Of a stretch of DNA of 64,000 nucleotides, positions 24,641 to 34,719 are shown piece after piece. Below the pieces are notes generated by a model, which saw nothing but the letters and a program-made list of their open reading frames with translations, did no database searches and was not told the origin of the DNA. Made by a program: the position numbers and the translations under genes. The stretch comes from Flavobacterium fryxellicola (GTDB lineage Bacteria; Bacteroidota; Bacteroidia; Flavobacteriales; Flavobacteriaceae), in assembly GCF_900143245.1 (NCBI RefSeq), contig NZ_FRDK01000005.1, positions 1-64,000 on the forward strand, read 5' to 3'. Positions within the stretch are counted from its first letter, which is position 1. Every line of letters begins with the position of its first letter.

Positions 24641-27412
24641 TTATTTTACTAATAATTTATGAGATGGTGCAAACTGAGTTAAATTGATCCCTTTCACCGC
24701 TGCTTTATATTCTTCCATAGTTGGAGTTCTACCTAATATTGTAGACAATACAACAACAGGTGTTGATGAAAGCAAAGATTCTCCTTTTTTACCTTCTGTA
24801 TCCTCAACAACCCTTCCTTGGAAAAGGCGCGTAGATGTTGCCATAACTGTATCTCCTTTGGCTGCTTTTTCTTGGTTACCCATGCATAAATTACACCCTG
24901 GACGCTCTAAATACAAAATATTTTCATATCCAGTACGAGCAACGCCTTTAGGAGCAGTATCATCAAATTCGAATCCAGAATATTTTTGTAAAACTTCCCA
25001 GTCTCCTTCTGCTTTAAGTTCGTCTACAATATTGTACGTAGGTGGCGCTACTACAAGTGGCGCTTTGAACTCCACTTTTCCATATTGCTCGTCGATGTTT
25101 TTTAGCATTTGAGACAGAATCTTCAAATCGCCTTTGTGTACCATACAAGAACCTACAAAACCAAGATCTACTTTTTTCACTCCGCCATAAAAAGAAAGAG
25201 GTCTAATGGTATCGTGTGTGTAACGCTTAGAAATATCGGCGTTATTCACGTCTGGATCGGCAATCATTGGTTCTACAACGATATCTAAATCAATAACAAC
25301 TTCCGCATAATATTTTGCATTAGCATCTGGAGTCAAAGCTGGTTTCTCCCCTGATTGAATAGCTGCAATTCTATTATTAGCGATAGCAATCAATCCTTTC
25401 AGCACTTGCTTTTCGTTGTCCATTCCTTTATCAATCATGATCTGGATTCTTCTCTTGGCGATCTCTAATGATTCAATCAAAGTGTCGTCCTCAGAAATAC
25501 AAATAGAAGCTTTCGCTTTCATCTCAGCGGTCCAATCTGTAAAGGTAAAAGCCTGATCAGCTGTGAGTGTACCTAAATGAACCTCAATAATGCGTCCTTG
25601 AAATACATTTTCACCCCCAAATTGCTTTAACATTTGAGACTGCGTAGCATGAACCACGTCACGGAAATCCATGTAATTTTTCATGTCGCCTTTGAAGGTG
25701 ACTTTTACTGATTCTGGAATTGGCATAGACGCCTCTCCAGTAGCCAAAGCAAGTGCAACGGTCCCTGAATCAGCACCAAAAGCAACTCCTTTTGACATTC
25801 TGGTGTGCGAGTCACCACCAATAATGATTGCCCATTCATCAACAGTAATATCATTTAAAACTTTGTGAATTACATCCGTCATAGCGTGGTAAATGCCTTT
25901 AGGATCACGAGCAGTGATTAAACCAAAATCATTCATAAACTGCATCAGTCTTGGGATGTTTGCCTTCGATTTATTATCCCAAACCGATGCCGTATGACAA
26001 CCCGATTGGTACGCTCCATCGACAATTGGCGAAATCACAGTAGCAGCCATCGACTCTAATTCTTGAGAAGTCATTAAACCAGTCGTATCTTGTGAACCAA
26101 CAATGTTTACGGTAACGCGAACATCAGATCCAGCGTGCAACACTTTCCCTGGCGTTGAACCAACAGCATTTTTATTAAATATTTTTTCAACGGCTGTAAG
26201 ACCTTGTCCATCGATCGAAACTTCTTTGGATGGAGCAAAAACGGGAACAATCGCAATTCCTAAAGTCTTAGAAGCAAACGTTTGTAATTTTTTACCAAAA
26301 ACAATCGCGTAAGACCCTCCAGCTTTGATAAATTCCATTTTCTGAGGAGTAAAGGCCTTAGAAATATCGATCAACTCTGTATCGCCGTTATATAATTTCT
26401 TTGTTTTCGTATTGATGGTGAGCACCGTTCCAGTAGCCACAGAATAAGCTTCTTCTAAAACGACATCACCACTTTCATTGCGAATTGGATTACCATTTTC
26501 ATCTAATTTCTTTACCCAGTTTTTAAGGTCAAGACCAATACCACCGGTCACATCAACAGTAGTTAAGAAAATTGGAGAAATTCCGTTTGTGCCTGCTACA
26601 ATTGGTGCACTATTTATAAATGGAACGTAAGGACTTGCTTTTTTACCAGTCCAAAGCGCCACATTGTTCACACCTGACATTCTTGAGGAACCCACACCCA
26701 TTGTTCCTTTCTCAGCAATCAACATCACACTTTTATCAGGATGTTGCGCTTGTAAGGCCTGAATTTCATCCTGAGCTGCAGGGGAAATCAAACATTTACC
26801 ATGAAGCTCACGATCAGATCTGGAATGCGCTTGGTTTCCTGGCGACAATAAATCAGTTGAAATATCTCCTTCACCGGCAATGTAAGTAACTACTTTTATT
26901 TCTGCTACTACTTCAGGAAGCTTCGTAAAAAACTCCGCTTTAGCATAGCTTTCTAAAATTTCTTTAGCAACTTTGTTACCACTTTTGAATGCCAATTCTA
27001 AGCGATTGGTATCCGCTTCATAAAGGAAAAATTGTGTTTTAAGAACCTCTGCTGCTTCCTTTGCAATAGCAACATTTGTATCTAAAGCTAGGTCAAGTAA
27101 CACCTTTATCGAAGGACCGCCTTTCATGTGAGACAATAGTTCAAACGCAAAAACAGGAGTAATTTCTTTTATATCGTATATGCCAAGAATAATCTCCTTT
27201 AAAAAAGCAGCTTTTCTACCAGCAGCAGGAGTAGTTCCAGGAACTGTATTGTAAATAAAGAATGAAAGAGAGTCTTCGCGATTTGCGTTATCTAAATCTT
27301 TAATTTGTGTAATGATTTCGCCTAATAATTCAGCTCCATCAATTGGCTTTGGGTGAAGTCCCTGCCCTTTTCTTTCTTCGATTTCCTTTAGATAATCGTT
27401 ATAAATGTTCAT
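24641..27412 (-). CDS. acnB: Bifunctional aconitate hydratase 2 / 2-methylisocitrate dehydratase AcnB
   Basis: AcnB-type aconitase, with the HEAT-like N-terminal domain and the swivel domain placed before the catalytic domains. The start was set at the ATG at 27412 (MNIYNDYLKEIEERKGQG), giving 923 residues; the longer frame begins with TTG and is not convincing. Key motifs are MGVGSSRMSGVNNVALW, IIGGDSHTRMSKGVAFGADSG, and the cluster cysteines in LGFVGSCMVHKGDL and LYLERPGCNLCMGNQ. The enzyme may also act in the methylcitrate cycle. A TAnnTTTG box lies about 90 bp upstream. A second, unrelated-type aconitase gene follows directly. Confidence 0.96.
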   Translation of the reverse strand: MNIYNDYLKEIEERKGQGLHPKPIDGAELLGEIITQIKDLDNANREDSLSFFIYNTVPGTTPAAGRKAAFLKEIILGIYDIKEITPVFAFELLSHMKGGPSIKVLLDLALDTNVAIAKEAAEVLKTQFFLYEADTNRLELAFKSGNKVAKEILESYAKAEFFTKLPEVVAEIKVVTYIAGEGDISTDLLSPGNQAHSRSDRELHGKCLISPAAQDEIQALQAQHPDKSVMLIAEKGTMGVGSSRMSGVNNVALWTGKKASPYVPFINSAPIVAGTNGISPIFLTTVDVTGGIGLDLKNWVKKLDENGNPIRNESGDVVLEEAYSVATGTVLTINTKTKKLYNGDTELIDISKAFTPQKMEFIKAGGSYAIVFGKKLQTFASKTLGIAIVPVFAPSKEVSIDGQGLTAVEKIFNKNAVGSTPGKVLHAGSDVRVTVNIVGSQDTTGLMTSQELESMAATVISPIVDGAYQSGCHTASVWDNKSKANIPRLMQFMNDFGLITARDPKGIYHAMTDVIHKVLNDITVDEWAIIIGGDSHTRMSKGVAFGADSGTVALALATGEASMPIPESVKVTFKGDMKNYMDFRDVVHATQSQMLKQFGGENVFQGRIIEVHLGTLTADQAFTFTDWTAEMKAKASICISEDDTLIESLEIAKRRIQIMIDKGMDNEKQVLKGLIAIANNRIAAIQSGEKPALTPDANAKYYAEVVIDLDIVVEPMIADPDVNNADISKRYTHDTIRPLSFYGGVKKVDLGFVGSCMVHKGDLKILSQMLKNIDEQYGKVEFKAPLVVAPPTYNIVDELKAEGDWEVLQKYSGFEFDDTAPKGVARTGYENILYLERPGCNLCMGNQEKAAKGDTVMATSTRLFQGRVVEDTEGKKGESLLSSTPVVVLSTILGRTPTMEEYKAAVKGINLTQFAPSHKLLVK

Positions 27413-27498
27413 AATACAATTGTTTTCAATGTTAAAGGCTGCTTTTTTTGATCCTCTCAAAATTAAAAGCCATAATATCTTGTTCTTTATTTATGACG

Positions 27499-27506
27499 CA
27501 AATTTA
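27499..27506 (-). promoter_or_regulatory. Putative -7 box for acnB
   Basis: On the minus strand TAAATTTG fits the TAnnTTTG consensus, with the start codon about 87 bp further on. No clear -33 element is seen. The spacer 27413-27744 (332 bp) is AT-rich and otherwise empty. Confidence 0.45.
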
Positions 27507-27744
27507 GCTCTTTAAGATGAAATTTAAAAAAATTTAATGAACGCCATGTTTTCAAATGATATTATTACCTAATACTGATTTTTACTGTTTAAAAATGATA
27601 AAATTTAAAAAATTTAACACAAAATTGATTAATCCATAACTAATCAATTGCATTCGTATCGTTTCTGAAACACAAATAATAGGATAAGTAAGAAAACGTT
27701 GTAGTTCAAACAAAAAATCAAGCTCAAAACAACAAACAAAGCAT

Positions 27745-28698
27745 TTAAAACAACTTTGTAATTATCATTTCTTCGGTGATGCCTTCAGCATCTGCTTTGT
27801 AATTTTTAATGATACGATGGCGCAAAATACCAATCGCAACTGCTTTTACATCTTCGATATCTGGAGAGAATTTTCCGTTGAAAGCAGCATTGGCTTTTGC
27901 AGCCAAAATTAAATTTTGTGAAGCTCGTGGTCCCGCTCCCCAGTCTAAATAATTTTTCACAAATTCAGTAGACAATGGATTATCAGGTCTGGTTTTACTC
28001 ACTAATGTCACGGCATACTCAATCACATTATCTGCGACAGGGATTCTGCGAATTAAATCTTGAAAATCAATAATTTGTTGTGCCGTAAATAATGGATTTA
28101 TGGTATTCTTCATGTTGGAAGTCGTACGCTTTACGACCTGAACTTCCTCTTCAAAAGAGGGATATTCTAGTTTTATGGCAAACATGAAGCGGTCTAATTG
28201 TGCTTCAGGTAAAGGATAGGTTCCCTCTTGCTCTATTGGATTTTGGGTTGCCAAAACAAAATAGGGCAAATTTAACTTGTAATTTTCACCCGCAATAGTA
28301 ACGGAACGTTCCTGCATGGCCTCCAACAAAGCAGCCTGAGTTTTTGGTGGTGTCCTATTGATCTCATCGGCTAACACGATATTAGAAAAAATAGGTCCTT
28401 TTATAAATTTAAAATGCCGGTTTTCATCTAATATTTCACTTCCTAGGATATCCGAAGGCATTAAATCAGGAGTAAACTGAATTCTTTTAAAATCAAGACC
28501 CAGTGCTTGCGCAAGCGTATTTACCATCAAGGTTTTTGCTAATCCGGGAACTCCTACCAATAAGGCGTGACCACCAGAAAAAATACAAAGTAAAATTTGA
28601 TCTACCACAGCATCTTGCCCAACAATAATTTTTGCTATTTCGCTTTTTAACTCTTGTCTTTTTTGAACTAAGTTCTGTATTGCTGCTACGTCTGACAT
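27745..28698 (-). CDS. MoxR-family AAA+ ATPase
   Basis: A 317-residue AAA+ ATPase, complete for the family. Walker A is GVPGLAKTLM (about residues 54-63), Walker B is IVLADEINR (about 109-117), sensor 1 is FVLATQNPIEQEGTYPLPEAQLDRF, and sensor 2 lies in GPRASQNL. MoxR proteins act as chaperones that insert metal or fold partner proteins, usually von Willebrand domain proteins encoded next to them. No such partner (DUF58, VWA) is in this window; the downstream side holds acnB, so any partner must be elsewhere. It starts shortly after the terminator of the isomerase gene. Confidence 0.95.
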   Translation of the reverse strand: MSDVAAIQNLVQKRQELKSEIAKIIVGQDAVVDQILLCIFSGGHALLVGVPGLAKTLMVNTLAQALGLDFKRIQFTPDLMPSDILGSEILDENRHFKFIKGPIFSNIVLADEINRTPPKTQAALLEAMQERSVTIAGENYKLNLPYFVLATQNPIEQEGTYPLPEAQLDRFMFAIKLEYPSFEEEVQVVKRTTSNMKNTINPLFTAQQIIDFQDLIRRIPVADNVIEYAVTLVSKTRPDNPLSTEFVKNYLDWGAGPRASQNLILAAKANAAFNGKFSPDIEDVKAVAIGILRHRIIKNYKADAEGITEEMIITKLF

Positions 28699-28715
28699 TT
28701 ATAGGTATTTAAAAT

Positions 28716-28757
28716 TAAAAAAGAGTTAGCGTTATGAGATCATAAAACTAACTCTTT
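28716..28757 (-). terminator. Terminator of the SurA-like isomerase gene
   Basis: AAAAGAGTTAG pairs with CTAACTCTTTT around an 18-base loop, with A- and T-tracts outside. It sits between the isomerase stop and the moxR start on the minus strand. Confidence 0.8.
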
Positions 28758-28816
28758 TTATTTATTAAAAGAAAAAATTTTTAGCACTAAACGCACCTAA
28801 ACTTTGAAAAATAGTA

Positions 28817-30226
28817 CTATTTCTTAAGCCAATTATTTGCAAAATCACAGTCTCGATATTCTCCAATGATTTTGATATAGGTTTCTTTTATTTTTTCATT
28901 AAACCATTTCCCTATAGCCGTAATCTGCTTATTTTTTAAAGCTAACTCTTTAATTTTTATATAATCCTTAGCATAATCAGCGGTATGTTCATCAATTCTA
29001 TTGGTGATAGTGATTAACTTGAATTTCTTCTTTCCCTCTTCTCCTTGGTCTAATATAGGAGCGGAAACTTGATTAGCTTTCAAATTAGAGACTTGGCTGT
29101 AAAAAGCAGGGTCCATTTTTGTCAATTCAAAACGAGTGTCTTGCGTTTGTGGATTAATCAATGCTCCTCCATTAGCTCTTGTTTCTTTCTCGTCAGATAG
29201 TGTTCTGGCTGCTTCCGCAAAAGTAATTTCTTTGTCTTCGATTCTTTTCTTGATCAAAGTGATTTTTTCTTTTGCTTCTGTCAAAGCTGCTTCGGTCACA
29301 GTTGGCGCTAGCAATATATGACGTAATTCTACTTCTTGCCCTTTTATCTTTTCTACATAAATAATATGATACCCAAAATCTGTTTCAAAAGGAGCTGATA
29401 TTTCCCCTTCCGCTAAACTAAAAGCAACCTCCTTAAATTCTTTGACAAAAGGAGTTTTGCGATTCATTTTATAAAACCCTCCATTAGCTCTGGAACCGGG
29501 ATCTTGTGAATACAAGACTGCTTTAGTTGAAAAACTAGACCCTTCTTCTATTTCTTTTTTGAAATCATTTAGTCGATCAATAACTTTTTGTTTATCGGCT
29601 GCCGAAACTTTCGGTGTAACAACAATTTGAGCTACCTCTAATTCTACGCCAAAAGTTGGCAAATCGGTTTTAGGAATAGTTTTGAAATAATTACGTACTT
29701 CTTCTGGAGTAATTTGAACTGCTTCAACTATCTTATTTCGCATTTCAGAGGTCAACTTCCCCTCTTTTAAAATATCAGAAAAATAAGTTCTAAATTCCTC
29801 CTCAGAATCCTTTTTATAATATTGAACTACTTTTTCTAAAGAACCAATTTTTTCAATCATATAATTCAATCGGTCTTCCATCATCCCTTTTACTTCTGAA
29901 TCTGTTACTACGATACTATCTTGGATTGCTTGATGCGCATACAATTTATCCTCTAATAATTTTCCTAGCATTTGACATCTTGAAATATCACTTACAGAAC
30001 CTCCTTGAGTAGAAATTTCAAGAAAGGACTTATCAATATCTGAATCTAAAATAATATAGTCTCCCACCGTTGCTATTACCCCGTCAATTTTAAGTTTTCC
30101 AGTCGATTTTATCTTTTTAACAGGAGCGATAACGGAGTCCTTAATAATTTCCTGAGCACTTGTTATGACACTTGTAAAAAGCAAAAGAAAAAAAGTCAGT
30201 GCAATTCTATTATTAATAGATTTCAT
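28817..30226 (-). CDS. SurA-like periplasmic peptidyl-prolyl cis-trans isomerase
   Basis: A periplasmic chaperone for outer-membrane proteins. The ATG at 30226 was chosen because it gives a classic signal peptide (MKSINNRIALTFFLLLF then SAQ); an ATG 21 bp upstream adds seven polar residues. The mature protein has a SurA N-terminal helical domain (about 40-170), a PpiC rotamase domain (VELEVAQIVVTP to GYHIIYVEKI, about 190-300), and a second one (VELRHILLAP to KLITITNR, about 310-430). It stands alone, with a terminator behind it and a long spacer before it. Confidence 0.93.
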   Translation of the reverse strand: MKSINNRIALTFFLLLFTSVITSAQEIIKDSVIAPVKKIKSTGKLKIDGVIATVGDYIILDSDIDKSFLEISTQGGSVSDISRCQMLGKLLEDKLYAHQAIQDSIVVTDSEVKGMMEDRLNYMIEKIGSLEKVVQYYKKDSEEEFRTYFSDILKEGKLTSEMRNKIVEAVQITPEEVRNYFKTIPKTDLPTFGVELEVAQIVVTPKVSAADKQKVIDRLNDFKKEIEEGSSFSTKAVLYSQDPGSRANGGFYKMNRKTPFVKEFKEVAFSLAEGEISAPFETDFGYHIIYVEKIKGQEVELRHILLAPTVTEAALTEAKEKITLIKKRIEDKEITFAEAARTLSDEKETRANGGALINPQTQDTRFELTKMDPAFYSQVSNLKANQVSAPILDQGEEGKKKFKLITITNRIDEHTADYAKDYIKIKELALKNKQITAIGKWFNEKIKETYIKIIGEYRDCDFANNWLKK

Positions 30227-31026
30227 TTGTATTTTATTTATTGGCATTATTATAATTTATATTAAATGTAAAACATCCTGATTGTGTTGTTTTTAAATCC
30301 AACTATAAAAGCCAGAATAATTTTGGCAAATATACACTTTAAGAATCAAGTATTGAACTGCTTTACATAATACAATTCCGTAGCTTTCCTCAAATTTAAA
30401 ACGAACAAAAATAGCAATTCAATTAGATAATACAAGTTTCCTAACTAGTATTAACAAAATATTATAAAGACATTTTATAATTAGCTTAATAAGCTACTAC
30501 ACTAGAAATAATCTGACTGTTATGAGTCAATACAGCTTCTACTTTCTAAAATCTCACCTTAATCATTTACTCAAAATTTTCCTTTGCCCTGTATTTGTCG
30601 TTTCAAAATTAAAAACTGCTACTTCATATCGTTTCAATACTAATGACTATTAACAAAAATCTCACTGAAATTTAATGATTTCACCGCAAAACGCAAACTA
30701 CATTTTCTTACAATTCTCATTTTAAAAGCCCTAAATAAAAAGTTCTCAACACTACAACGTTTTCGTTTCGAATAAAAAAAACACTGACGCATCTCGTGTG
30801 AGAAATTGCATAAATTAGCTAAAACATATTAATTTGATAGAAAAAAAGATATAAAAATAAAGTAATACTACTTTTTATCGCCCTCTATTTCAGAATTCAC
30901 AAAAAGGTACAGATTTGAAATTCCGAAACAACCTTCAAATAAAAATCTAAAACAAGAATTCATTTCTAAATCTGCTTTTAAAAACGTTTACCCAAATCTC
31001 TTAACTAACCCCAAATTACTCTTTTT
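30227..31026. other. Long AT-rich divergent spacer, no gene seen
   Basis: About 800 bp separate the divergent isomerase and alpha-amylase genes. I find no open frame with coding character, no tRNA and no strong repeat. On the minus strand, TATATTTG around 30329-30336 fits the -7 consensus for the isomerase gene. The region is long enough for regulatory sites of the amylase or for a small RNA, but nothing in it can be named. Confidence 0.5.
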
Positions 31027-32469
31027 ATGAACAAACAAAATTTTAAAAAGTACTTACTGGCCGCATTATTGGTTGGCTTGTCTTCGTGTAATTCAAGTGA
31101 TGATTTCACAAACGATGTTACTGCTGCTGCGAAACAATTTAAAGTTATCGACGTCACCCATCATGATGGTCATCCTTTCAGCACCGGAAAAGCATCCAAT
31201 ACTACAAACGGAAAATACCTTGCAAATCCAGGCGGAGGTGTTATGATGCAAGCTTTCTACTGGGATGTACCTGCCGGCGGTACTTGGTGGAATACGGTAA
31301 ACACTAAAATAACGGCGTGGTCAAATGCGGGTATTGGATCCGTTTGGCTTCCACCCGTTTCAAAGGCTCAAAACGGACCTTTTTCTATGGGATATGATCC
31401 TACTGATTATTTCGATTTTGGAAATTACAATCAAAATGGCACGGTAGAAACTCGATTTGGTTCTCGTACCGAACTAGAAAGTTTAATCACGAAAGTACAT
31501 AGTGAAAACATGCAAGTATATGCTGACATGGTACTGAATCACAATAGCGGGGGACAATTAGAGAACAATCCTTTCACAGGAACTCAAACGTACACCAATT
31601 TTGCCGGGGTGGCTTCTGGAAAATTCCCAAGAACTAGTGCTGATTTTTATAAAAATTCTTACGGAAACAATGATGAAGGCGCTTTTGGTGGCTTTCCAGA
31701 TTTAGCCCATGTGGCACCAAACGTACAAGACTGGCTTTGGAAAAGAGCAGATGGCGTAGGAAAGTATTACAAGAACACGATGAAATTTGATGGCTGGAGA
31801 TTTGATTACGTGAAAGGTTTTGGTCCTTGGGTTGTCAAAGATTGGAATGCTAATGTTGGTGGATTCTCTGTTGGAGAATATTGGGATGCAAATGTAAATA
31901 CTTTAGAGTGGTGGGCAAACAATGCCAATAGCTCCGTATTTGATTTTGCATGCTACTATAAAATGAACGATGCTTTTGATGGAAATAACTTGAACATCCT
32001 CAACGATGACATGATGTGGAAAAGAAACCCTTATAAGGCAGTAACGTTCGTCTCGAACCATGATACTGATGAGATTTGGAAAAAAGAGCTCGCCTATGCT
32101 TACATTTTAACACATGAAGGATATCCAACAATTTTCTACAGAGATTATGAAGAATGGATCAACAAAACCAAAATGAACAATTTAATTTGGATTCACAACC
32201 AAAAAGCAACTGGAACAACCTCCATTTTATATACAGATACTGATGAATACATCGCTAGAAGAAATGGATATAATGGAAATCCCGGATTAGTGGTCTATAT
32301 AAATAACTCTTCCACTTGGCAAGAAAGATGGATCCAGACTAACTGGGCTAATGCTAAAATAAAAGATTTTACTGGAAATTCTGCATGGATACCAACTACT
32401 CAGGCTGACAAATGGGTCAAAATACAATGCCCACCAAATGGGTATTCGGTTTGGTCCATTAACATGTAA
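31027..32469 (+). CDS. Alpha-amylase, GH13 family, lipoprotein
   Basis: A 480-residue starch-degrading enzyme anchored as a lipoprotein: the signal peptide ends LVGLSSC with Cys21 as lipid site, and CNSSDD follows. The GH13 barrel shows all four conserved regions: DMVLNH (166-171), GWRFDYVKG with the nucleophile Asp260, GEYWD with the acid/base Glu284, and FVSNHDTDE with Asp345. The GVMMQAFYWD start and the C-terminal beta domain fit the bacterial liquefying type (GH13_5-like). It is a single gene and lies far from the SusC/SusD pair at the right end. Confidence 0.95.
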   Translation: MNKQNFKKYLLAALLVGLSSCNSSDDFTNDVTAAAKQFKVIDVTHHDGHPFSTGKASNTTNGKYLANPGGGVMMQAFYWDVPAGGTWWNTVNTKITAWSNAGIGSVWLPPVSKAQNGPFSMGYDPTDYFDFGNYNQNGTVETRFGSRTELESLITKVHSENMQVYADMVLNHNSGGQLENNPFTGTQTYTNFAGVASGKFPRTSADFYKNSYGNNDEGAFGGFPDLAHVAPNVQDWLWKRADGVGKYYKNTMKFDGWRFDYVKGFGPWVVKDWNANVGGFSVGEYWDANVNTLEWWANNANSSVFDFACYYKMNDAFDGNNLNILNDDMMWKRNPYKAVTFVSNHDTDEIWKKELAYAYILTHEGYPTIFYRDYEEWINKTKMNNLIWIHNQKATGTTSILYTDTDEYIARRNGYNGNPGLVVYINNSSTWQERWIQTNWANAKIKDFTGNSAWIPTTQADKWVKIQCPPNGYSVWSINM

Positions 32470-32484
32470 ACTTAAAAAAAATGT

Positions 32485-32528
32485 AAAAAAAATGAGGCTG
32501 TTCTAAAAGACAGTCTCATTTTTTTTAT
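32485..32528 (+). terminator. Terminator of the alpha-amylase gene
   Basis: AAAAAATGAGGCTGT pairs with ACAGTCTCATTTTTT (one mismatch) around an 8-base loop, followed by a T-tract, 15 bp behind the stop codon. Confidence 0.88.
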
Positions 32529-32544
32529 TCACACTTATAAATAG

Positions 32545-32552
32545 TACTTTTG
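32545..32552 (+). promoter_or_regulatory. Putative -7 box for prfC
   Basis: TACTTTTG fits TAnnTTTG and lies only 18 bp before the prfC ATG at 32571, which implies a very short leader of about a dozen bases. No clear -33 box. Confidence 0.5.
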
Positions 32553-32570
32553 CAGACTATTTATACAAAT

Positions 32571-34160
32571 ATGGGCTTTTTAGAAGAAATACAACGCAGA
32601 AGAACTTTCGGGATTATATCGCATCCAGATGCAGGTAAAACAACACTGACAGAAAAACTACTCCTTTTTGGGGGAGCCATCCAAGAAGCGGGTGCTGTTA
32701 AAAACAATAAAATCAAAAAAGGAGCCACGAGCGATTTCATGGAAATTGAACGCCAAAGAGGAATTTCAGTTTCTACATCGGTTTTGGCATTCAATTATAA
32801 AGATAAAAAAATAAACATACTAGATACTCCGGGGCATAAAGATTTTGCAGAAGATACTTTTAGAACTTTAACGGCAGTGGATAGTGTGATTGTGGTAATT
32901 GACGTAGCCAAAGGTGTTGAGGAACAAACAGAGAAATTAGTAGCGGTTTGTAGAATGCGAAAAATACCAATTATCGTTTTCATTAACAAATTAGACCGAG
33001 AAGGGAAAGATGCTTTTGATCTAATGGATGAAGTGGAACAAAAACTGGGTTTAACCGTAACCCCTCTGAGTTTCCCAATAGGAATGGGATATGACTTCCA
33101 AGGAATATACAATTTATGGGAGCAGAATATCAATCTGTTTAGTGGAGACAACCGGAAAAACATTGAAGAAACTATCGCTTTTTCGGATGTACAAAATCCA
33201 GAATTGGAAAAAATTATTGGGCAAAAACCTGCCGATACTTTGCGAGAAGAATTAGAATTAATAGATGAAGTGTATCCAAAATTTAATCGTCAAGATTATT
33301 TAGATGGAAAATTACAACCAGTCTTTTTTGGTTCGGCATTAAATAATTTTGGAGTACGGGAATTACTAGACTGTTTTATCCAAATTGCCCCATCTCCAAG
33401 ACCAAAAGATTCAGAAACGCGACTTGTAGATCCAAAAGAAGAGAAAATGACTGGTTTTGTTTTTAAAATCCATGCCAATATGGATCCTAAACACAGAGAC
33501 CGATTAGCCTTTATAAAAATTGTTTCAGGTACTTTTGAACGAAATAAACCGTATTATCACGTTCGTCAAAAAAAGAACTTAAAATTCTCCAGTCCAAATG
33601 CATTTTTTGCTGAAAAAAAGGAAATCGTTGATATTTCCTATCCGGGTGATATTGTAGGTTTACACGATACCGGGAATTTCAAAATTGGAGATACTTTAAC
33701 AGAAGGGGAAATCATGAGTTTCAAAGGGATTCCAAGTTTCTCTCCAGAGCATTTTAGATACATCAATAATGCGGATCCTATGAAAGCCAAACAACTCGAT
33801 AAAGGAATTGATCAGTTAATGGATGAAGGTGTTGCGCAATTATTTACACTCGAAATGAATAACAGGAAGATCATTGGAACAGTAGGAGCACTACAGTACG
33901 AAGTAATTCAATACCGTCTAGAACATGAATATGGTGCTAAATGTACCTATGAAAATTTCCCAGTACACAAAGCCTGTTGGGTAAAGCCAAATGATATAAA
34001 AAGTGATGAGTTTAAAGAATTCAGACGAATCAAGCAAAAATTTCTAGCACATGACAAGTACGGACAATTAGTATTTCTAGCCGATTCAGACTTTACAATT
34101 CAGATGACCCAAAATAAATATCCAAATGTTAAGTTGTTCTTTACTTCTGAATTTGAATAA
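32571..34160 (+). CDS. prfC: Peptide chain release factor 3
   Basis: RF3 is the GTPase that removes RF1/RF2 from the ribosome after termination. The start was placed at ATG 32571 (MGFLEEIQRRRTFG), giving 529 residues, the usual length; a TTG further upstream would lie inside the promoter box. The GTPase motifs are SHPDAGKTTLTE (G1), DTPGHKDF (G3) and FINKLDRE (G4). The specific RF3 features GATSDFMEIERQRGISVSTSV and the C-terminal FSPEHFRYI are present. Single gene with its own promoter and a terminator about 140 bp downstream. Confidence 0.96.
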   Translation: MGFLEEIQRRRTFGIISHPDAGKTTLTEKLLLFGGAIQEAGAVKNNKIKKGATSDFMEIERQRGISVSTSVLAFNYKDKKINILDTPGHKDFAEDTFRTLTAVDSVIVVIDVAKGVEEQTEKLVAVCRMRKIPIIVFINKLDREGKDAFDLMDEVEQKLGLTVTPLSFPIGMGYDFQGIYNLWEQNINLFSGDNRKNIEETIAFSDVQNPELEKIIGQKPADTLREELELIDEVYPKFNRQDYLDGKLQPVFFGSALNNFGVRELLDCFIQIAPSPRPKDSETRLVDPKEEKMTGFVFKIHANMDPKHRDRLAFIKIVSGTFERNKPYYHVRQKKNLKFSSPNAFFAEKKEIVDISYPGDIVGLHDTGNFKIGDTLTEGEIMSFKGIPSFSPEHFRYINNADPMKAKQLDKGIDQLMDEGVAQLFTLEMNNRKIIGTVGALQYEVIQYRLEHEYGAKCTYENFPVHKACWVKPNDIKSDEFKEFRRIKQKFLAHDKYGQLVFLADSDFTIQMTQNKYPNVKLFFTSEFE

Positions 34161-34298
34161 TTATTTACGATTATGCAATTGCGTTTCATCTTATTAGTAC
34201 CTTCTTTATTCTATATAGTAAAAAAACAGCGTTGACAGAGACAGAACGTCATCACAGAAAAGTTCCTGCTAAGAAAAAATGCTGAAATTGAATAAATA

Positions 34299-34332
34299 AA
34301 AAAAACGCTAATTAATCAATTAGCGTTTTTTT
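34299..34332. terminator. Bidirectional terminator between prfC and the small secreted protein
   Basis: AAAAACGCTAATT and AATTAGCGTTTTT form a perfect stem with a 4-base loop, with A- and T-runs on the two sides. The neighbouring genes converge here. Confidence 0.9.
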
Positions 34333-34359
34333 TATATCTATTTTGGTAATGATTTTAAG

Positions 34360-34719
34360 TTAGGCAACCATACTCTCCAAGTTCACCGCTTTCTTTAAAA
34401 AAGCTTTAATCAATAGGCGATTTGGTGCTACGCCAGAGGTAATTACCTGCTTTTTTGTGTTGCTACCTTCAGTAGAAATGGCACTATTTGGATCTTGTTT
34501 CGAACCCATAAACCACAAGACAAAATTCATACTGCTAGAAGAAGATCCTGCTGAAACACTTTCTTTTTTCACAGTAACACTAACTTCAATTGTATTCAAA
34601 TCTGCAACATTATTTACAGTTTGTGCCACAACATTTGTGTTTGAAATTAGAATAAAAGCAAATAGAATAAGGCCATTAACCATGGTTTTTTTATTTGCTC
34701 TTAAAGGAAAATAGTTCAT
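34360..34719 (-). CDS. Small secreted protein with NFVLWFMGSKQ motif
   Basis: A 119-residue protein; a second Met at residue 13 (MVNGLILFAF) would give a cleaner signal peptide, ending VVAQ. The mature part has a serine run (SAGSSSSSMNFVLWFMGSKQ) followed by a linker and a short basic/hydrophobic tail (NRLLIKAFLKKAVNLES). I recall the NFVLWFMG-type motif from other small exported flavobacterial proteins without known function, but cannot verify this here. The tail may be amphipathic. Confidence 0.65.
   Translation of the reverse strand: MNYFPLRANKKTMVNGLILFAFILISNTNVVAQTVNNVADLNTIEVSVTVKKESVSAGSSSSSMNFVLWFMGSKQDPNSAISTEGSNTKKQVITSGVAPNRLLIKAFLKKAVNLESMVA

Noticed and set aside
32550..32570. 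Earlier TTG start for prfC
   Set aside because: It lies inside the TAnnTTTG promoter box, and the ATG at 32571 gives the usual N-terminus.
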